A stretch of 64,000 bases of DNA from Microstegium vimineum (lineage: Eukaryota > Streptophyta > Magnoliopsida > Poales > Poaceae). Positions 1 through 13,500 of the stretch are shown here, in pieces. The stretch spans positions 13,849,951 through 13,913,950 of the forward strand of contig CM039120.1 in the NCBI GenBank assembly GCA_022036555.1. Direction: 5' to 3'. Under the pieces are notes generated by a model. It worked only from the letters and a program-made list of their open reading frames with translations, was not told the origin of the DNA and did not search any database. The position numbers were made by a program, and so were the translations under genes. How positions within the stretch are numbered: position 1 is the first letter of the stretch; each line of letters begins with the position of its first letter.

Positions 1-388
1 GACAGCACTGACTCGAAGGCAGCAAACGCTGCTAGCACTGACTAGCGCGAGGTGTGGCAACTGGCAAGAGTTGGAATTTGGAAACAGCCCGAGGCCCGAG
101 CCAGGGCTGCCTCTATTTTCAACCTCTCCTCACAACTCACGAGGTTCGATTACCCCAATGGTGGTGAAGCCCTTCGATGAGACGGGGGCCCACTGGACCG
201 TCGCCGTTACTCCGCCCACCCGTTGGCGCGTAGCCGCGCAGGCCCTGCCGCCCTCGAAACGGACACCGACACTGCTGCACCGCACGGGTTTCTAACTATT
301 TTTACGAAATTGATTGAAAAAAAAAGTAGTCAAAGCAGAGCAGAGTTTCCGCTGCTGGCTGCCGCAATCCGCAGATCGCAGTCGCAAC
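1..388. other. Upstream flank, no gene recognised
   Basis: This mixed-composition sequence contains short open frames on the plus strand, but none has a recognisable domain or codon pattern. The last eight bases (381-388, GTCGCAAC) are the left target-site duplication of the foldback element that follows. It may be distal promoter of the JmjC gene or the end of an unrelated upstream unit. Nothing in the bases decides between these. Confidence 0.5.
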
Positions 389-993
389 CAGGGTTCACCT
401 TACCGTTTGGCCGTCGGAAACAGGTGGCCGGCGGTATGCCGGTTATCGACGGTAACCGTCCAAACCGGCCTCAAATCGAACGGTTTGAATTTTGAATTCA
501 AATGACGTAGTTCAAACGGTTTGCGACCGGTAACCGGTCGGATAGGGCCGGTTACCGTCCGGTTTGGTCGGTAACCGCCCAAACCGCCCCAAACCAAATT
601 TCAAATTTTAATTTCAAAAAATGGAAAATGTTGAAAAAATTCCTAAAAATATTTCATGATTTATAGAGTCGAATGGTGTAAAAGTTTTTCAAATTGGAGT
701 TCGTTTGCTATTTATTTTGACGTGTACAACTTTGAGAAAAAAGAAAAAAGTTTTTTTTTTCAAACTTGTACACGTCAAAATAAATAGCAAACGAACTCCA
801 ATTTGAAAAAATTTTACACCATTCGACTCTATAAATCATGAACTATTTTTAGGAATTTTTTCAGTATTTTCCATTTTTTTAAATTAAAATTTGAAATTTG
901 AATTCAAACCGGTACCGAAATCGAACCGGTGGGGGGCGGTTTGGCCGGTTACCGCGGTAACCGACCGGTTCCGGAACGGTTTGGTGAACCCTG
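389..993. mobile_element. hAT-type foldback MITE with near-complete inverted-repeat arms
   Basis: The element starts CAGGGTTCACC and ends GGTGAACCCTG. It is flanked by an 8-bp direct repeat with one mismatch, GTCGCAAC at 381-388 and GTCGCAGC at 994-1001. Eight-base duplications and CAGGG-type ends are typical of hAT elements. The arms are inverted copies almost to the centre: the block around 650-710 (ending in GGAGTTC) is mirrored around 790-840, with a short A/T-rich turn near 745-760. The outer arms are rich in GGTTACCG and CCGGTT motifs. There is no transposase, so it is non-autonomous. A transcript through it would fold into a hairpin with arms of about 300 bp. It lies about 570 bp upstream of the JmjC start codon. 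Confidence 0.8.
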
Positions 994-1001
994 GTCGCAG
1001 C

Positions 1002-1402
1002 TGCCACCTTCCATTGCTCCATAGTCTGAAACGAGATAACCGACATTTATAATGCCGATTTTATCATAAAGTCTAAACATATTTATTATTTTTATTAAGA
1101 TATTATAGACTTGAATTTTAAATAAGAGATATCATAGACTTGAATTTTAAATCAGAGTTTTGTTTCTTATTTCTCTCTCTAATAAATATACTACTATATC
1201 AATAAAATATTATAAATAAGAGGGTAATAAATCAATAGACCCTTCACAAACGAGACCGGTTTGGTACTTTGGGCCCGTGGGTTTGCTTCCCGGTATCGCT
1301 CGCCCGTCGCCCCATCCGGCGCGCGCTCCACGTGTTTCCGCGGTCGCGACCGCCCCTGGCGCGGCGCGCAGCCCAACGCCAACGCGCCAACGACGATGCA
1401 CC
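1002..1402. other. AT-rich to GC-rich promoter-proximal region with a 29-bp tandem repeat
   Basis: The stretch begins AT-rich and contains two near-identical 29-bp units at 1098-1126 and 1127-1155 (each starting AGATAT and containing GACTTGAATTTTAAAT). From about 1255 it becomes GC-rich with many CpG sites, as often seen near grass promoters. No coding region is supported here. Confidence 0.5.
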
Positions 1403-1566
1403 TTAATAAATAAGGACCCCCAAAATCCATCCAAATCCGATCCACCTGAGCTCAATCGGACCCAATCCAATCGATTCCGTCGATGATGATCTGATAGACT
1501 CTCAAATCTCACGTCGTCGCCCGATCTGCCGCGCCCTCGTTCCGTTCCTGCAGCCGTGTCCTGGCC
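1403..1566 (+). promoter_or_regulatory. Candidate TATA-like element and 5' leader of the JmjC gene
   Basis: TTAATAAATAAG at 1403-1414 is the only TATA-like motif in the GC-rich block before the start codon, which would put transcription initiation near 1435-1450 (inference). The leader to 1566 is C/T-rich and has no ATG in frame with the CDS. The start ATG at 1567 has G at -3 (GGCCATG), a favourable plant context. Confidence 0.3.
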
Positions 1567-4500
1567 ATGACGGCGGTGGAGATCATGATCGGGCGGCCGG
1601 GCTGGGCGATGGATGAGGCGGACGACGACGACAGCCCGGGGGTGGGAGATGAGGATGGCAAGGACGAGGACTGGGCTCTCGATATGGAGAGGAAGGGAAG
1701 GGGAAAGCGGAAGAGGTCCACGCCTCAGACTCCGAGACGCTCGGGACCCAAGCGGCGCCGCGCCGCGGCGGCGTCGCCCGCACAGTCACCGTCGGAGCCG
1801 TGCCCGGGGACCGCCGATCCTTCGCCAGAACAGAGATTCAATGCTGCTGCGATGGCGGCGGCGGCGGCGGAGGGAGTCAAGGAGGAAGACGGGGTGAGGA
1901 AGGGGGAATGGGAGAACGCGGCTCCGAGCACCAGTGGCAGAGGCGGTGGCGGGAAGAAGCCGGGGGCTAGGAGGTCGTGCCACCATTGCAAGATTGTCAA
2001 GCGTCCGGAGGAGATGATCAGGTGCCGGCGCTGTGACGAGAGGACGATCTACTGCGTCCCCTGCGTCACCAATAGGTAATGCGGACCCCTTCCATCCCAC
2101 AACCCTGCACTGTTCTGTTCTTTCTAGGAATCGTCAGCAAACTCTGTGATTCTCTGCAGGTACAAGATGATGTCAGTGGATGAGGCTAAAGAGCAGTGCC
2201 CCTTGTGCCGTGGACTCTGCACCTGTGCCCGATGCCTTAATAATAACAAGGATAAGCAGCTTGTACCCGAGGTGACCGCCTTCTGAGTTCACCACTCTAG
2301 TACATAAATACATATATGCAACTCAGCATGATTTGAAGCAATTGTGTTTCTGAATTTCCTGTGCTTTCGTGTTTAGAGAGCATTGTTCTTTGTTTTCGTG
2401 TTCCATTCTGTTAGATTGCCGTAATGAACTTGTCACAGGTTGAGTTTTGTTTTAATTATTATTATTACCAGACGTGGCCTCTTATAATATATATAAGCTG
2501 AAAGTATATCATAGTCAGCTGAGTTCTGAGAATGTTTTTTTCTCTCCCTTGTAGAGCTTGGTTTCGAGGAAATGCAATAGCAATGGGTCATCTAAAAGGG
2601 AAAAGAGGCCCACTTCTGCAGGTGTGAAATCACCCCAGCCTCGTAATGCAGCACCTACTAAAGGAATTGGACTCTCCTTTAGGACGACAAATAAGATGCA
2701 TAGTGTGTCTGCCATGACAGCTGAGGTGGATACATCAGATGTGAGGGCTGAGGAGGTTGATCCTGAAACAAAACGCAAACATGCCAGCTACCTGTTGCAC
2801 TACCTGTTGCCATGTTTGACACAAATCAACAAGGACCAGATGGAAGAAAGAGAAGCAGAGGCCAAGATTCAAGGTAAAAGTAGGTTCTTATTAAATGATT
2901 TACCAGTTTTTTTTTTGGGTTTGAACTGTTTTTTAATAAAATTATCCCCTTCTTCTCTCCAAACAGGACTGCAATTGTCGGAATTGATTGTTGAGAAAGC
3001 TGCTGTCTCCTGGAATGATGAGAGGATGTTATGGTACTGGACACTTTCAGTTATTATGAATAATTTTATGTTTCTTGCTTATAGTTTTTGGTATTAAAAT
3101 CTTTAAACTATCATCTCCTTTCTATGTGAAACAGTAACAATTGCAGTACGTCAATATTTGATCTACATAGAAGCTGCCCAAACTGCCCGTACGAGCTATG
3201 TATCACCTGCTGTAGGGAGCTCCGTGGACACTGTCTTAAGAGCAATTGTCAAAAGGGACTGGTACCTGAGTATAAGAAAAGAGGACCTGATTATATGCAT
3301 GGTGCTGTTTGTAAGCCACCTAATTCAGAAAATGACAGAGAAACAGGTTTGTCTAGTTACCAACCTAAGTCTATCAAGTGGGAAGCTGATCCTGGTGGGA
3401 CCATTCGATGCCCTCCATCTGAACTTGGTGGTTGTGGTAACCATGTCCTTGAGTTGAAACAAATTTTTGAAACAGATAGGTTAAGTAAGCTTGAAATGGA
3501 GGCATTGCGACTGACCAACCAGATAGAACCTTCTGATATTACCAGTATAGATATATGTGAATGCTCATGTTTAGCTAATCATGCAAGTTCAAGGAAAGCT
3601 GCCACCAGAGAGAACTCCACAGATAACTACATATACTGTCCAATATCAGATAATGGTAAGTCAGATGGTCTCAAGCACTTCCAAAAGCACTGGGTGAAAG
3701 GAGAGCCTGTAATAGTGCAAGGGGTGCACAATAAAATGTCTCATTTTTGCGTTCAAAAAGATAAAATGTCTGATTTGACCTGGAAGCCTGAAAAAATGTG
3801 GGCTGAAGTGCATGGTGCCAATACTAGTTCTGAGATGAAAAAAGTGAAAATCGTCGATTGTATGTCTTGCTGTGAGGTTAGTACAATACATGCCTATGAC
3901 CGTAAAACTATGCTATATGTACTTCTATGTAGTTTGATCCTTTATATCGAGGCTGAATTAGTGAACTGATAAACTCTGACCAGTGCGGTCTTTTATTTTC
4001 AGTGTAAAATGATTAAGTTAGATATCTTATATCTGTTTATACATGCAGGCTGAGATATGCGCTGAGGAATTTTTCAATTGGTATTATCGTGGTCGGGCGT
4101 ATCTTAATGGTTGGCCTACAATGCTTAAATTGAAGGATTGGCCTACTTCAGACCATTTTGAAAATATTTTGCCTTCCCATGGGAAGACATACATCAATTC
4201 TTTGCCTTTTCAACCTTACACAAATTTGAAATCTGGTTTGCTAAATGTCTCTGCATTGCTTCCTGGTGACATCTTAAAGCTTGACATGGGACCAAAATCA
4301 TATATAGCTTATGGCAATGCAGAGGAACTCATTAGAGGAGATTCTGTTACAAAGCTTCATTGTGATTTGTCTGATGCGGTAAGTAAATAACTGAGAACAA
4401 CTTACACATCTAGTGTACATAATTATATTATACTGAACTGTGTCCATGAAGTCCTTGATTCTTTTTCTTTGTTTAGAAAAAAACTTTCCAATTGTACCTT

Positions 4501-7500
4501 TTTTCCTGGTGACTTACATCAGAGAATTCTATGGATCCAACAGTAACCCCAATAGAGACTATCTCACCTGTTACCGTTGGTTGATGATACAAGAGAACTT
4601 CAGCATAATCTTATGCTATCCATAGACAATGCATAACATCTTGTTGAGCTCTTCTTTTCTTTAACTCTAATATAATTTTGGCCATCGTTAGGTTAATGTT
4701 TTGATGCATATTGCCAAAGTTGAGCCTTCTGAAGAAGAACAAAAAGAGAGGATAAGAAAATTGAAGATAAGGCATGCAGAACAGGATAAAAACGAATGTT
4801 TGGGGAATTCATCAATAGATGGAAATGAAACAAGCATGGAGGAAGCTCATATATCATCAGTTTCCTGCGAGGATGATGAAGCAGGTGCACTATGGGATAT
4901 TTTCAGGAGGGAGGATGTTGAAAAGCTGAAAGAGTACCTCATAAAACACTCCAAAGAATTTCGCCATATGTACTGTTGTCCAGTTGAAAAGGTTAATGTT
5001 AATCTTATCTCTGAATGCGCTTGGTAAAAAACCATAGACATTTATCTCTGTGACACTTGTTTTTAATGCAGATATTTAACCCTGTACATGATGAAACATT
5101 TTATCTGAGCAACAAACATAAGAGGAAGCTCAAGGAGGAGTATGGTGAGTTAGCCCATCTATTTTTATTTATAAATCCTTTGGTGTGAGTGGTTGAGCGT
5201 TCAGTACTGAAAATTTTGATGTGATGTTGTAGGAATCGAGCCATGGACCTTTGTGCAAAGACTTGGAGATGCGGTTTTTATACCTGCCGGGTGTCCTCAT
5301 CAAGTACGGAATTTAAAGGTAAGCTTACCGATGCACTCTTACAATCCCAGGTTTCAAATGAAGAAGATAGATGAGGGTTAGGAGAAATTCTACTCAATTT
5401 TGACATGCTCTGGCTGAATGCGTAATGACTGCAGTCTTGCACCAAGATTGCTTTGGATTTTGTATCACCGGAGAACATTCAGCAGTGTCTCAGCTTAACC
5501 GAGGATTTCCGGAGACTTCCAGTGGGCCACAGGGCAAGAGAAGATAAACTAGAGGTACGAACTTTTAATGCACATCCATCTTGAACTTATCCTCTTATTA
5601 GCTCGTTAGTATCAGCGACAGTCCCGACAGACCATCATAGGACATACACAGAGATAAGCTCACGTGGTCGATAACCATTCCTTCAGCATTTCAGTGCCAT
5701 TTGTAATCTAAGAAAACATAAGGACCCAAATACATGACAGCATAGCATGCATACCATGCATTTAATAAATAACACAAATGCATCATTTTGGTGGATTGCA
5801 AAACAACATACATTTTGCATAGAAGTTTAGTGTTTGGCTTCGGACATCCAACAAGCTTTGCCTCTGCCAGAAATTTATTTTTTCTTTGAGGGCACCTTGT
5901 AAATTAGTTCAAGATATGTTGCTACGAGCTAATTTACAAGGCTCCCTCTCAGATCGGATTAGGTTTGTCGGGTGGGATTGGTGGCGGCCGCGGTGAACCT
6001 CGTACTGCAAGCCCTGGCCCCCACCCATTCTTTATAGCTCTGCGCGATGGGGGCCCACCAACCAAAGATCGGTTGGGTGCCCCTGATCAAGCTCTCCGTG
6101 ACGGGGGCCACCAACCATAGATCGGTTGGGTGCCCCTGATCAGGCCGCGAGTCAAGGCCCAACTCAGCCGTTGGGCCGAGCTGGAGGAAATCAAATCTAA
6201 CACATCCGATTTTTTTTTTCATCAAATAACTTGAGGGCATCACACTAGGACAGCACTGATGCCTTGAAATCGACTTGTGCTGTATATGTTCAAGCATTTG
6301 GTCTGCAACATCCATGCCATGCTCCTGCAATAACTGAAAACTACCAATAACAGTGAGCATGTCATCTTCAGTAAGCTTCCCCATCATTTTTTTCTTCTCA
6401 TTCTCTATATCCTTTGCACCTATGGCTTGCTGCTGTAGTAAACTACCACGTGTCTCAATATCATATAGGATGTGCTCAGTCCACACAAGTTCATTGGGCA
6501 TTTCACTAGACAACCCATCCCTAGAATCTATGCCAACCTTTAGTAGAACATTCATGCACTCTGTGCCCAATGCTAATTGCTGCAGTAATCCTTCATACGC
6601 AGCAAGGTTGACAATTTGACATCTTGTCCCACACCAAATACTCACAAGTCATTTCATCAAGAGGCACTTGTACAACATTGTCTCTATGCTTTGCCTTTTC
6701 TGCCACCTTCTCAAGAGAAATTTCAACAAGCAACTCGTATGCAACATCCCTGCCCAGTTGATGAGGCTGTGGGCGTTGTTGATTTTAGAACATATGATCA
6801 TTAGCCGTCTCAGCAACTAGAATGCTTTTGTCACCACCCCAGTACTAACTAAACTCTTCTACTTGCTGCAATAGACCGTCCTCCAAGTTTAGGCCATGCA
6901 AAGCTCCTCATTCTTGTGCAGCTCCTCAAGATGCCCCTGCAGCCCAGAACGTGATTTGATTAGCTTGTGTCGCTGTGCTAGAAACCACTTGCTCAAGCCA
7001 TACCTGGGATACAACCTGCGCCATGGTGGTCCATAGATTCCTCAACGACGTGCTGATGCTGTCACCTTCACCTCCATCGCCACCAAGTCATTGAGAAATC
7101 TGAGGCCATCGCCACCTGTGCCATCGACACTGAGTTTGCTGCTGCCTGTTTTCGTCAAGAACTCCCCGTCCGCTGTCCGCTGTCACCCTCGATGAAGAAG
7201 GTATAGCCTTTAAATCCCCAATCGCATATGCCGAATCAAGCCAATATGTAGGTCGGTGATGCACTGCCATCTACCACGGCACGGCACCAAAAAGTTCCGC
7301 CACGGCACGCTGCCAGTATCCACACCGATGATACTTGTCTTTGATACCACTTATCACAACCTTTGTCGGCGATGAGATCTAAACAGAGGAAAAACAGAAG
7401 GATCTTGATACAAGGAATGTTGGCTCCTTACCCTATTACTTGTTTCTGAATATCGTCTGCTCTAAGACAAGGCATTGGTTTTTATGTATTCTCTTCACAC

Positions 7501-10500
7501 ACTTATATGTGGACCCTTTCATGCTCAATAAGCCAACACAATTTGCAGTCGTTAGTGGGATCCTGCTTTACTTTAAGCCTTTAAATCGCTGTTAATCTCT
7601 AGTTCTAGCTCTAGATCTTTATTATTTAGCCATCCACGCCCCCCCCCCCCCCGCCCCCCACCCCCACCCCACCCACACCCACACACAGGTAGGTCCTCAT
7701 CCTGGATTTTAGTTGTTATCTTAGTTTTTAATGGGGAATGCCATTTTAGTTATTATCTTAGTTCTTAGTGGGGGATTTTTCATTCATGGATTTTGTTCTC
7801 CTTTTTCCAAAAAGAGCCCTAGCCATTTTGCGAAGAAGAAAATCCTCTCACACATGCCAAGAAATATTTCGAAACCTGCTTCTATACACAGCGGCTGGCA
7901 CTGTAGCCTATGAGAATACAAAGTTTAAGCTTCGTTCTCAAGTATTTTGGAGGTCCCTCAAGCTAATGGTTAGCATTTGTTACTTTTGGAGCCACGAGCT
8001 CGTAGACAGTTAGCATTGCCCGTGAGCGTTAAGCTCCCTTGGAAGTTTGTACCGCTCACATTTACGGGGAATTCGAGTCATTTCGAGCAAGCTTGGTACC
8101 TGCTTTGAGATGATAGGGTTGACGGGGAAGAGTGCCTAGAGCAGCCGGTAAAGTCTCCAAGGGTGGAGCTGCCGGTCCGGGGTTCGAACCCGGCTTCCCA
8201 CGCTAAGCCTCCAGGAAGGCTGCGCCCAAGGTGGCGCTTTTCAAAAAAAAAGATGATAGGGTTGACCTCTTAAACTCGAAAAAAATAGAGGATAGGGTTG
8301 AAACAGATCGGGCTCGTAGTTCGCTCATTAGTAGAGACTATTTGTGGAGTGAACATGGGTCCACAGATTTTGTCTATCGTGTTTGTACGTACTTGTGGCC
8401 GAACTTGTGCTTGTGATTTTTGGGATTTCGCTATGGACGGTAGTCAGACCTAGTTGCCTGCGGGTGCTGCACAGGGTGGCCCTGGATGCGAATCAGACCC
8501 ACGGGGTCGAGGGGGCAGGATTAGGATGTGGGTGTCAAATCGCACACGTGGACAGGGGTGGAGCTAAGCAAATTCGAGTAGTCTTGAGTAAATACTTCCT
8601 CGGTCCCATAATGTCATTTTTGGCGTCCATATAAGTTTGACTATTGATACAAAATACGTGCAACATTTGTATATTTAAGTAAATTTATTAAAAGAACTAG
8701 ATTTAAAAATCTTTCTAATGATATTAATTATTTACTATAAATATTAATATTTTTAGTATATATTTTGTCAAAGTTGTTTCTCGGTAAGTAAAATCGACAC
8801 ATATTAGGACGGAGAAAGTATTCTCTGTCAAAAATATCCTTTTTTTTCTGTGCCGTACGTTTGATAGGATTTATAGAAAATACATTTAACATCTTTATGA
8901 AAATAGGTTCAACAATTTATCTAATGGTATTAATTGTGTACCGTAAATATTAATATTTTTAATATAAAATTATTTAAAGTTATTTCTCGGGAGCAAGAAC
9001 AATAGTTATTTTGGAATATAAATGCATATCTGGTGAAAACATAACCATCGTTTTTCTGATTTTTTTCGTGGGTGCCTCTACCTTGAACATGCATCCGTCC
9101 ATACATGCGGATACCTATCAAGGCTTGAAATATAAGGGTCATTCTACCATGTATCTTAAATGGTCGCGTCTATTGTTAATACCATGCTTGGTATCTATGT
9201 GTAAGATTTTTTTACTCAATTTTAAGAATATGTATAATTAATTGGTAGCTACGTGTTAGATAACCACATGTGTGATAGGAATAGTTATTTGTTTTCAATA
9301 ATCTATACTTACTAATGCAATCTGAATGATATTACTTATGTCATCCACCCACCTGATGGGTGTAAAACCTGCGGGTGTGGGCGCTTGTGCAAAATTTAAC
9401 CTGTAGGGTGTTTCGTCAAAACAAAAAAAAACCTGTAGGGTGTGACGAAGGCTGAGTGTCATAAAATGCGGGCCTTGTAGGGGCCGAGTATTTGCTCTCT
9501 ACCCGCACCACACTTAGACCTGCTGCATCCGTGGATTTCACTCATCTACCTCTTTTGTGAGGTTTTTGTTGTAGGTGATGGTGGAAACGTAGTTTCATTT
9601 TCAACCTTTGCTTAGAGTTTATATTTGGTGAATTTAGGGCATGTTTGGTTCATGACCAGAACGTGCCACAGGTTTGGTTACCATAGTTATATTGATAATT
9701 GTTTGGTTCGCTGTCACAACTACGACGTGTCATACTTTCTTAGCACCGTGTCCGACACGTACCAGACTCATTTTCTTATTGGACTTTACCATAACTTTGG
9801 CCTCAATTTTGTTCGCCGAATTTTTTGTGGAAGCCGAAAGTGCGGCGTGACAAATTGGGGGCATGAACCAAATAGACCTGACATGGAACACACGTGGTAT
9901 TAGTCAAATCACATCGAAACAACATAATATACCAAAACAATTATTTTGTTAATTTATTATGTCATAGAAGAGAATGAAATGCCCTTTTTTCCATTGTCAT
10001 TAATCTTCATCCTCTCTTGGTTTAGGGCTCATTTCTCACTGACTCCTAAGCTTGGCTCGTTGTGGGTTCAACACCATTGGTGACGGGTTTTCCTCCATCG
10101 GCTATGCCTTCTAGTCGTGAGGCCATTGGCATATCCGAGCCTCCCAATTCGCATGAGGCGTGACTTCAGTGTGAGCCCTGCCACAACCATCGTTGGGGAA
10201 GCATACCACAATTGTGACCTAGAAGTCAAGTCGTCATGGACGAGAGGCGCCATGTCACAACCGCTGACACCAAGAGGCCAGAGTCACCAGATGATCTAGA
10301 CATCGGTGATCGACCGATCGCCCTTGCCTTAACCTACATGAACTCATGGCCGGTGGCATTGCTTCTCTGAGTAACACAACAACATCACACCTGATACGAC
10401 CACGAAACTTAAAAACAAGGTGAGCTCGTTTGGCATATAACAATTTAAATAAGAATTTGATGCTACTTAATGTTGTTACTTTCAATATGCTTAGGAACAA

Positions 10501-13500
10501 TGGTGATGATGATGTGGACTTAGGAAAGACGTTTACGACCTCACAACAGATCAAACACTGATATATGGCCTTTACAACAAATGGGCCACTGATACACCAT
10601 GCACAAGACCAATCTTGGAGTGCAAGCTCATTGAGATCCAACATTCGGTTCGCTGACAGCTGGATAGTACTTTATCGGTTGACAACTTAGTGGCGTGTGA
10701 TTGTCAATGACCACTTTATGAAAGCTTGTTTGATAAGCTTTCAAATAGATCTGGTATCCCATGTCAACAAGACCTTCGAATCATCACAACACGCTATAGA
10801 CCCAACATTCGATTCTTTGACATGCCGACAATACTTCATTGAGAAGATCATAAGTCATCTATCTAGAGTGCGATTGAGGTCAATGACTGGTTGATGGAAA
10901 GCTTCTTTCTTAAGCTTTTCAAAATGGATCTGGTCCCACCTCAACATCACATCATCAAGACCTTTAAATGATCATGACAAGTTGTATTTTGTCAGGTACT
11001 GCAACATTGTCTTAGGTTTGACATTCACTCTTGGGATCCTGTGGATAACATCTCAGTGTTGGAGGCACATTTCTTATCGAGTTCGAATCGTGGATAACAT
11101 CTCAGTGTTGGTGGCACATTTCTTATCGAGTTCGAGTCCATCCTGGACTAGAGAATGAGTCCTGCAACATTGTCTACATTGACTCTTGGGATCCTGTGGA
11201 TAAGGCTAGATAACGAGCTGGCTCGGCTTGTTTTGGCTCGTTAGGATAACGAGTCAGAAAGCCAGCTCGGTTCGGCTCGTTAAAAGCTTTAAGCTAGCGA
11301 ACCAGGTATAATTTTTTTTATAAAATGTAATATTTATATTTATCTAAAGCTTGATAATAGTAATAATACAAAAGTAAAATATCCAACCGTTCTAAATTGA
11401 ACAAAAAATCAATATGTGCTAATATATATACTATTTTATAATAATATAAAAAAGTTAATACAAGTTCTGCTACTTTTTTCTTTAAAAAAATGTGTGGCTA
11501 GCTGGCTCGAGTTGGCTCGCAACTCGCTATAGCTAACGGGCTAAAATCTTGGCTCAGCTCGCCAACCACGAATCAAGCGAGATAACAAGCTTTGAGTTTT
11601 TCGTCCAGTTTTACGTGTGGATAACATTTCAGTGTTGGAGGCACACATTTCTTATCGAGTTCGAGCCCATCTTGGACTACATGAGCAGCTTAGGCTAGTG
11701 TAGGCATTCAGGCCAAGTTGGAGGCCCAATTCATATAAAAGTTACAAGTTCATCTTGGACTCTTGCACTAAAACAGATGCCCAGTCCGCGCTCTTGCATC
11801 ACCAGCCGGTGACCGTCTCTTCCACGCCCCCAGCGAACGCACTGCAAGCACCGGCCTAGCAACGTCGAGCGCGCCAGCGGTGGACTCCCGACCCCTTTCC
11901 TCTCTGCTCTCTGTCTCTATCGCTAGTGGGCCCTAGGCTAGCTCGGCACGACGTGAAAAATAGCCCAAAGGGTAGTGCCTAGGCCGGGCCGGACCGTCCC
12001 AGGCTGGCACGTTGCCCATGAGCCCATCTAGACTAACAAGGCCTGAATCGGTTGTCTATTTGACAACTATGTAAAGTACTTGTGTAATTTTAAGGGTTAG
12101 GACTGTTTTAAGGGCATATTTGGTACAACTCTACTTCACTAGTGAAGCTGTTTTTTTAGAAAATAGCTTCATAAGCAACTTTCTAGGTGAAACTGAACTA
12201 TTTTGGAAAAAGTGTTTGGTAAAACAGCTTCACCAACAACTTTATGCATGGATGAGAGAAAAAGGGGGGAGAGAGCTATGTCAAGCTACTATTTTCAACT
12301 TCATCTCACTTCATATCTTTGTGAGAGGGGAAGAAAAACAACTTTATGGGTGAAACTATTTTGAAAAAAGGTGTTTGGCAAAAAACAACTTACAACAGCT
12401 TCATAAAGTTGCTATAAGCTATATCAAACAGGCCCTAAGTATCATATCTGGAGATAAAGACTTGCCCAACAACTCAAGAAGGCATGAGGGGATCCCATGT
12501 AGAATTAGGAGCAAGAAAACAGGTCCTACGATCCTTTCAGCTCCTAGTGATGCCGCTTGAAAAGCTGCGGCACTGTATATCCTCCACTATACACATTTCA
12601 CCTAGAACCACCACACTAATGTTTCATTGCCTCTTATAGCATATCGATGGCACCAACTCTAACATTGACCAATGATTAGCTCTTTCATTCTCGGGGGTTA
12701 TTACACATGATGTTCTTCTATACCTCTTCCAAACAATTGACCAACGGACTAACCTAAGGGGCTGTTTGGATTGAAGTATTTTTGGAGGAAAAGTACAGGA
12801 AATGCAAAATGGAGGAAAGGAATTTGGAGAGAGCGTTTGGAACGGAGGAAAGATCAATTCCTTTCCTTTGAAATACTGTTGTCAGCCTATGTTTTCAAAG
12901 GAAAATAACATCCACTCTCACCTCTTGTTTTTATTTCGTTCACGAAGTCCGAGATGACCTGCTGCTTAGGACGTCTCCAATGGTCTAGCTTATTGTTAGC
13001 TCATAAATTTTTTAATCACTAAATAATACAACACAAGAGACTAGCGTGGACTTAAGAGATAGTCTCATACACTCTTCTTTCACAACACGATATTCAAGAT
13101 AATCTCTTTCCACTATATGAGTTAGCTTAAGAGCTAGTACTAGCTTATACTGTTAGAGATACCCTTACAAGTCTGGAAGTACTTTATTAGCGTTTGCTAG
13201 CACGGTGTAAGCAGCAGCAAGCATGCTATTTGCATGTTGAGAAGCATTAACTAGTCATTCGTGTTTATTTCCTACGCTATTCCTATGTTGCAAAATCCTG
13301 TGTTCCAAATAGAAAATGAGGCCAGTTTTGTTTACATTTCTATGTTTTAAAATCCTATAGTTTTCTAGTTTTTATCCATCCTTATTCCAGTGTTTTTTCT
13401 TGTTACTTTGTTTTGCAATCCTTCGTTTGATGAGGTTCGTCACGTGCAGCACTGCTGCTGCTGGACTCCCTAGCCCTAGCTGACCTGGCAATCCCGAAGC

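Noticed and set aside
1613..2100. Overlapping GC-rich open frames on both strands in the first exon of the JmjC gene.
   Set aside because: They are shadows of the real first exon, whose frame continues through ten splice junctions into a recognised domain order.
5893..5960. Hairpin as a Helitron 3' end.
   Set aside because: No CTRR end follows at the right distance and no TC start or A/T host junction is visible.
5555..5960. Ending the JmjC gene at the intronic stop 5582-5584.
   Set aside because: The family has a conserved continuation after KLE, and an in-frame exon encoding it exists at 13698. The short form is kept only as a possible alternative isoform.
8160..8200. GGTTCGAACCC with an upstream A-box-like segment as a tRNA gene.
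   Set aside because: The segment lacks a foldable acceptor stem and anticodon arm at the right spacing, ends in an A-tract and has 16-bp target duplications, so it is a SINE.
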